From Deltaproteobacteria bacterium (GTDB lineage Bacteria; Desulfobacterota; Syntrophia; Syntrophales; Smithellaceae), in assembly GCA_011046295.1 (NCBI GenBank), contig DSAV01000088.1:1-9321 (forward strand): a stretch of 9,321 bases of DNA. The letters are read 5' to 3'. Position 1 is the stretch's first letter. Every line of letters begins with the position of its first letter. Of this stretch, positions 5,369 through 9,321 are shown in pieces. A program made the translations under genes and the position numbers. Under the pieces are notes generated by a model. That model had not been told where the DNA came from. It was given only the letters and a program-made list of their open reading frames with translations, and did no database searches.

Positions 5369-6547
5369 ATGAATATCTTTACAATAATTTTTGATGGTCT
5401 GCGCCGGCGAAAAATTAGATCAGCGCTTGCTATCACTGGCATCGCCATCGCCGCGGCTTCTCTGTACAGCCTGGTGGCGCTCAAGGAGGGTTATGAATCG
5501 GGGATGCGTTCTGAAATCGAAAGTATGGGCGCGCAGATCATTGCCGTGGCCAAGGGCTGCCCCTATGAAGCGGTGGCAGTAATCATGATCGGCGGACAGG
5601 TTCCGGCGACTCTGCCTATGGATGTAACCGGTAAGATTGCCAAAATCCCCAATGTTGCGAGCGCGTCACCCAATGTGTATGGGGCTTATCAGTATCTCGG
5701 CTTATCTCATCCGATAATCGGCATCGAACATGCGGAACTTGCCTTAAAACCCTGGTGGAAAATAAAAGGACAGTTTCCGGCAAATGAAGGAGAAATTGTG
5801 TTGGGTAGCGTGGAAGCCGCGGTTTTTGCCGAGAAAAGCGGCGAGTTCAAAAATATCGGCGATGCCATAACCGTAGTGGCGGGCGGCAAAAAAGTCAATC
5901 TCACAGTGGTGGGCATTCTGGATGCCACCGGTTCCAAAGATGACTATTCAACATTTACCACGTTGGTTACAGCGCAAAAATTGTTGAACCTGGAAGGGCA
6001 AGTGGTGACGGTGAACGTGCGGGTGAATGATATCGCCAAAATTCCCGACACGATCGCCGCCATTGAAAAAATCGCAGACGTGCAGGCCGTGACCGTCGCG
6101 CAGGTAATGGGGACGATTCAGAATCTGGTTAAGGCGGCGCAAACCATGCTTTTGACAGTGATGGTTATTGCGTTGATCATCGGCGGCATCGGCACAATGA
6201 ACACAATGATGATGTCGATTTTCGAGCGCACGCGTGAAATCGGACTGATGAAAGCGATCGGCGCGTCCCAGACGCAGATTTTCACGCTATTCTTTACCGA
6301 AGGATTGGCAATATCATTAATCGGCGGATTGCTGGGACTGCTCGCGGGTCTTGGCGCCACCCTGGGCGGCGATGCGATTCTGCGCAGTATTGTTTCGGTA
6401 ATGCCCACGACTTCCGTCGGTAAAATTTCCACTATGGCCGTGGGGCTTACCTTGCTGTTTCCTTTGGTGATCGGCGCTTTTTCCGCGCTCTATCCCGCCA
6501 TACGCGCCGCGCGGTTGAATCCCATTGAAGCCCTGCGCAATGAATAG
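5369..6547 (+). CDS. ABC transporter permease, MacB/FtsX type
   Basis: A 392-residue inner-membrane permease with the four-helix MacB/FtsX/LolC layout: TM1 at about 18-37, a large extracytoplasmic domain (about 40-255, MacB periplasmic-core type), then TM2 (258-276), TM3 (308-332) and TM4 (354-377). The conserved cytoplasmic loop IFERTREIGLMKAIGAS (284-300) and the C-terminal YPAIRAARLNPIEALR (375-390) are hallmarks of the family. Such permeases act as mechanotransmission machines on lipoproteins, peptides or envelope substrates rather than as classical pores. The only cysteine, C64, is in AVAKGCPYEAV at the start of the extracytoplasmic domain. It starts 31 bases after cysK with AAAAAGGA upstream and is followed 9 bases later by its ATPase. 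The substrate is unknown. Confidence 0.92.
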   Translation: MNIFTIIFDGLRRRKIRSALAITGIAIAAASLYSLVALKEGYESGMRSEIESMGAQIIAVAKGCPYEAVAVIMIGGQVPATLPMDVTGKIAKIPNVASASPNVYGAYQYLGLSHPIIGIEHAELALKPWWKIKGQFPANEGEIVLGSVEAAVFAEKSGEFKNIGDAITVVAGGKKVNLTVVGILDATGSKDDYSTFTTLVTAQKLLNLEGQVVTVNVRVNDIAKIPDTIAAIEKIADVQAVTVAQVMGTIQNLVKAAQTMLLTVMVIALIIGGIGTMNTMMMSIFERTREIGLMKAIGASQTQIFTLFFTEGLAISLIGGLLGLLAGLGATLGGDAILRSIVSVMPTTSVGKISTMAVGLTLLFPLVIGAFSALYPAIRAARLNPIEALRNE

Positions 6548-6556
6548 GAGCAAAAC

Positions 6557-7225
6557 ATGTTAATATTAGATTCTGTCACGAAAATATATACCAGAGGAAG
6601 AGAAAAGGTTCATGCGCTTAAAAACCTTTCTTTAAAAATTAATCAAGGGGAATATGTGGGCGTTGTCGGGCCATCCGGTTCAGGAAAATCAACGCTCATG
6701 AATATTATTGGCATACTTGATGTCCCCTCTGAAGGCAGCATTGCCATTGCCGGAAGACAAATTAAAGACTTGTCCGCGAGCGAGCAAACCGAACTGCGGC
6801 GCAAAACAATCGGTTTTGTTTTTCAGCAGTTTTTGCTGATTCCGACGATGACGGCGCTGCAAAATGTTATGCTGCCGCTTTATTTTGCAGGCGCGCCGGA
6901 TGCCGAGAAAAAAGCATCCGAGCTTTTGGCCCGAGTGGGTCTGGACAAGCGTGCCGAGCATCTGCCCAATCAGCTGAGTGGCGGAGAAATGCAGCGCACG
7001 GCTATCGCCCGCGCGCTGGCCAACAGGCCGTCCGTGCTGTTAGCGGACGAACCGGCAGGAAATCTGGACAGCAAAACGGCGCAGGACATTTACGGGTTAT
7101 TTGAGGAAATAAACAAGGAAGGCACAACAATTATTATGGTAACGCACAACGAAAAACTGGCAGAAACATTTCCGCGCATGATTCATGTTATTGATGGGAG
7201 ATTGGGAAATGATCAAATTAAGTAA
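6557..7225 (+). CDS. ABC transporter ATP-binding protein, MacB/LolD type
   Basis: A 222-residue nucleotide-binding subunit, the standard size for LolD/FtsE-like ATPases. Motifs in order: Walker A GPSGSGKST (38-46), Q-loop glutamine in FVFQQFLLIP (Q90), signature LSGGEMQR (140-147), Walker B VLLADEP with catalytic E165 followed by AGNLDS, and switch histidine H197 in MVTHNEK. It would power the permease encoded just upstream; the ribosome binding site (TAGGAG) overlaps the permease stop. Its 3' end overlaps the start of the lipoprotein gene by 17 bases, so the three products are likely made together. No sequence feature identifies the substrate. Confidence 0.94.
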   Translation: MLILDSVTKIYTRGREKVHALKNLSLKINQGEYVGVVGPSGSGKSTLMNIIGILDVPSEGSIAIAGRQIKDLSASEQTELRRKTIGFVFQQFLLIPTMTALQNVMLPLYFAGAPDAEKKASELLARVGLDKRAEHLPNQLSGGEMQRTAIARALANRPSVLLADEPAGNLDSKTAQDIYGLFEEINKEGTTIIMVTHNEKLAETFPRMIHVIDGRLGNDQIK

Positions 7226-7604
7226 ATTGTTTTATCATCAAGTTATTATCGCTGTTGTTGTTCTGGCGATATTGGTTAGTGTGAGCAGCTGTCGCTCGGA
7301 GGGCAATATCTACGGCGCGCCAATTGACGAAAAGAAAGGCACTGTGGTAACGCTTGCCCAGATATTTGCCGATCCGGCAAAGTATGAAGAAAAAAATATC
7401 ATTCTGGAAGCAAAGACCGGCCTGATTTGCCAGGCCTCCGGCTGCTGGGTGATGCTTACGGACGGAACGAATCAACTGCTTGCCCAGTTCTACAGCTTTA
7501 CGGTGCGCCCGCCTAAAGGCTCAAACCTTCGCGTGCAGGGCGTGCTCAAAAACCAGAATAAGGTGCCATACCTGGCGACAGAGGGGCTGGAAATTATAAG
7601 TTAA
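7209..7604 (+). CDS. Small lipoprotein with CxxxxCW motif (DUF4920/OB-fold-like)
   Basis: A 131-residue protein with a charged N-terminus, a hydrophobic stretch (about 12-24) and a lipobox VSSC with C28 as the predicted lipidated cysteine. It is followed by R-S, not D, so there is no inner-membrane retention signal by the E. coli rule. The mature part begins YGAPIDEKKGTVVTL, continues to a C74-x4-C79-W80 motif (LICQASGCWVMLTDG) and ends in beta-rich sequence with VRPPKGSNLRVQGVL. This resembles DUF4920-type small OB-fold proteins, recognised from memory only. The ATG at 7209 has GGGAGA upstream and places the start inside the ATPase gene; an ATG at 7185 in frame would add eight residues and give a less typical signal peptide. 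Gene order suggests it is the envelope partner of the ABC permease. Molecular role unknown. Confidence 0.8.
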   Translation: MIKLSKLFYHQVIIAVVVLAILVSVSSCRSEGNIYGAPIDEKKGTVVTLAQIFADPAKYEEKNIILEAKTGLICQASGCWVMLTDGTNQLLAQFYSFTVRPPKGSNLRVQGVLKNQNKVPYLATEGLEIIS

Positions 7605-7625
7605 AGACAGGTTTAATAGATCAAC

Positions 7626-8801
7626 ATGAATATAATTAAGAACGAAAAAAACAATTCAAGCTTCACAGGTTTTGTGGAAACGAAGTATTTCACCTTTGCC
7701 GGTACGGGCGGTGAATTTAAACTAGAAAACGGGAAAACTTTGGGGCCCATTACACTTGCCTATGAAACATACGGCTCGTTGAGCAAAGATAAATCAAACG
7801 CGATTCTGATTTTGCACGCTCTATCCGGCGACGCGCACGCGGCCGGCGTTCACGAAAACCTTAATGATACCGGATGGTGGGACGAGATGATCGGACCGGA
7901 TAAGGCATTCGACACGAATAAATATTTTATTATCTGCTCGAATGTGCTCGGCGGCTGCAAGGGGTCAACAGGGCCGTCTTCCATTAATCCGAAAACAGGA
8001 AAACCTTACGCGCTGGAATTCCCTTTTATCACCGTGGCCGATATGGTTAACGCGCAGCGCCGCCTGATTGATCACTTTGGAATTGAAAAACTTTTATGCG
8101 TGGCGGGCGGTTCCATGGGCGGGATGCAGGCGCTTCAGTGGCTTTCCGCTTATCCCGAGCGGATTAAATCAGCCATTCCGATTGCCACGGCGCTTAAGCA
8201 TTCACCACAGCAGATCGCCTTTAACGAGGTAATCCGGCAGTCCATCATGGCGGACCCGGCCTGGCGCGATGGGAATTATTACGAGCACGGTCAGCCCGAA
8301 AAGGGGTTGTCCGTTGCCCGGATGATCGGCCACATCACGTTCATGAGTGATCAGTCGATGGAAGAAAAGTTTTCCCGGCGGCTTAAAAATGATAAATTCA
8401 GTTTCGGTTTTGATGCCGATTTTGAAGTTGAAGGCTATTTGCGTTATCGCGGCGCCAATTTTGTCAAACGTTTCGATGCCAATTCCTATCTTTATATTAC
8501 AAAAGCGATAGATTATTTTGATTTGTCGGGGGATAAGCTGATTCCGAACGGAAAAGACATCCATGTGCGAGTTATGGTAATATCATTCAAGACGGATTGG
8601 CTCTACCCTTCATACCAGTCGCAGGAGATTGTAAGGCTTCTGAAAAGAAGGCGTGTTGACACTACCTATTGTGAATTGACGTCAACCTACGGCCACGATG
8701 CTTTTTTAATTGAGGCGCCGGAGCAGACCGCGCTGATCAAACATTTTCTGGATAAGACCTTCAACGGGTATCTGGTGGCGGGACATGATAAAAGCAATTG
8801 A
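7626..8801 (+). CDS. metX: Homoserine O-acetyltransferase
   Basis: A 391-residue alpha/beta-hydrolase-fold acyltransferase, the first committed step of methionine synthesis, acylating homoserine. Signatures: LAYETYGSLS (44-53), ILHALSGDAHAAG (62-74), GWWDEMIGPDKAFDT (83-97), SNVLGGCKGSTGPSS (105-119), the nucleophile S163 in AGGSMGGMQALQW, FKTDWLYP with D324, and YGHDAFLIE with H357, giving a Ser-Asp-His triad as in characterised MetX enzymes. The length is typical. Acetyl- rather than succinyl-CoA use is inferred from the presence of metY; some MetX-family proteins are succinyltransferases and this cannot be settled by eye. It begins 21 bases after the lipoprotein gene without a good Shine-Dalgarno. 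Its end abuts or overlaps metW. Confidence 0.94.
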   Translation: MNIIKNEKNNSSFTGFVETKYFTFAGTGGEFKLENGKTLGPITLAYETYGSLSKDKSNAILILHALSGDAHAAGVHENLNDTGWWDEMIGPDKAFDTNKYFIICSNVLGGCKGSTGPSSINPKTGKPYALEFPFITVADMVNAQRRLIDHFGIEKLLCVAGGSMGGMQALQWLSAYPERIKSAIPIATALKHSPQQIAFNEVIRQSIMADPAWRDGNYYEHGQPEKGLSVARMIGHITFMSDQSMEEKFSRRLKNDKFSFGFDADFEVEGYLRYRGANFVKRFDANSYLYITKAIDYFDLSGDKLIPNGKDIHVRVMVISFKTDWLYPSYQSQEIVRLLKRRRVDTTYCELTSTYGHDAFLIEAPEQTALIKHFLDKTFNGYLVAGHDKSN

Positions 8802-8802
8802 G

Positions 8803-9321
8803 ATGAGTCTTGATCATAAAGTTATTTATTCGATCATCGAAAAAGGGTCGCGTGTTTTGGATCTGGGATGCGGCGAGGGAGAGCTTTTATATCCGCTTGT
8901 AAGGGACAAGCTTATCCGCGCTCAGGGAATTGAGTTGGACGATAAGGCCATTCAGGAATGCGTGAAAAAGGGCTTGAGTGTGTTTCACGACGATATCGAA
9001 AGCAGCCTGAATGAATTTCCGGATAATTCGTTTGATTATGTTATTTTGAATCAGAGCATGCAGCAAGTTAAAAAAGTTGGCGATGTCATTCATGAATCCC
9101 TGCGCATCGGCAGGAAGGTCATTGTCGGATTTCCCAATTTTGCTTATTTCAGATCACGGTTTATGCTGTTTTTCAGGGGAAAATCTCCCGTTACGCGTTC
9201 ATTGCCCTATCTGTGGTTTGATACGCCCAACGTCCGCTTTTTAAGCATCACGGATTTTAAACATTTTTGTAAGGAAAAAAACATTCGGATCGTGTCAGCT
9301 CATTATCTGGGAGAAAAAAAA
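8803..9321 (+). CDS. metW: MetW-like methyltransferase-fold protein (3' end beyond window)
   Basis: An open frame of 173 codons running off the window without a stop. It starts MSLDHKVIYSIIEKGSRVLDLGCGEGELL, with the SAM-binding motif I (VLDLGCGEG), then GIELDDKAIQECVKKGLSV, HDDIES, FPDNSFDYVILNQSMQQV and the MetW-typical VIVGFPNFAYFRSR, LPYLWFDTPNVRFLSITDF. MetW occurs next to metX in many proteobacteria and is linked to methionine synthesis; its exact activity is not defined by sequence. Typical MetW is about 195-210 residues, so roughly 25 residues are missing. An in-frame ATG at 8785 (overlapping metX by 17 bases, with GGCGGG just upstream) is an alternative start; I chose 8803 because it aligns with the usual MetW N-terminus. 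Confidence 0.9.
   Translation, partial: MSLDHKVIYSIIEKGSRVLDLGCGEGELLYPLVRDKLIRAQGIELDDKAIQECVKKGLSVFHDDIESSLNEFPDNSFDYVILNQSMQQVKKVGDVIHESLRIGRKVIVGFPNFAYFRSRFMLFFRGKSPVTRSLPYLWFDTPNVRFLSITDFKHFCKEKNIRIVSAHYLGEKK

Noticed and set aside
8887..9093. Reverse-strand open frame of 68 codons near the window end
   Set aside because: It is antisense to the metW frame, which carries clear SAM-binding and MetW motifs.
1..9321. CRISPR arrays, tRNA or rRNA genes, complete insertion sequences, phage or defence genes
   Set aside because: No regularly spaced repeats, cloverleaf structures, transposase or integrase motifs or defence domains were seen on either strand.

Overview
The window reads as one block of a bacterial chromosome with all recognisable genes on the + strand. 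Gene content (a B12-dependent acyl-CoA mutase subunit with its GTPase chaperone and adenosyltransferase, the metX-metW pair, an Rrf2 regulator, E. coli-like CysK) and an intermediate base composition suggest a Gram-negative anaerobe, most likely Desulfobacterota of the Syntrophus/Smithella kind. That placement is inference from gene content; there is no rRNA or other phylogenetic marker here.

Region 1 (1-288) is non-coding apart from the decayed 3' end of a GIY-YIG nuclease gene (71-226), whose last codons coincide with what looks like a dispersed repeat. Region 2 (289-2292) is a three-gene B12/acyl-CoA mutase operon: the stand-alone cobalamin-binding subunit of a methylmalonyl-CoA-type mutase, the MeaB G-protein chaperone, and a CobO/BtuR-type cob(I)alamin adenosyltransferase overlapping meaB by ATGA. 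Together they would make adenosylcobalamin, load or protect the mutase, and supply half of the enzyme; the large catalytic subunit is not in the window. The MeaB protein carries NKAN instead of NKxD and a divergent G5 region.

Region 3 (2293-2556) is a regulatory spacer. It holds a perfect 24-bp inverted repeat with a 6-nt loop, then a TTGACA -35 box and a dyad with an extra third half-site immediately upstream of an Rrf2-family gene.

Region 4 (2557-9321) looks like one long sulfur-amino-acid transcription unit: Rrf2 regulator with four cysteines, metY (O-acetylhomoserine sulfhydrylase), a short dispersed palindromic repeat, cysK (cysteine synthase), an uncharacterised MacB/FtsX-type ABC permease, its ATPase, a small cysteine-containing lipoprotein, metX (homoserine O-acetyltransferase) and metW (cut by the window end). 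MetX makes O-acetylhomoserine, MetY converts it with sulfide to homocysteine, and CysK makes cysteine from O-acetylserine and sulfide. The Rrf2 protein is the obvious candidate regulator. The most unexpected element is the ABC-lipoprotein trio set between cysK and metX with tight spacing: the permease has a single cysteine in a GCPYE motif predicted to lie outside the membrane, and the lipoprotein has a C-x4-C-W motif. This suggests an undescribed envelope function linked to sulfide, thiol or metal handling.
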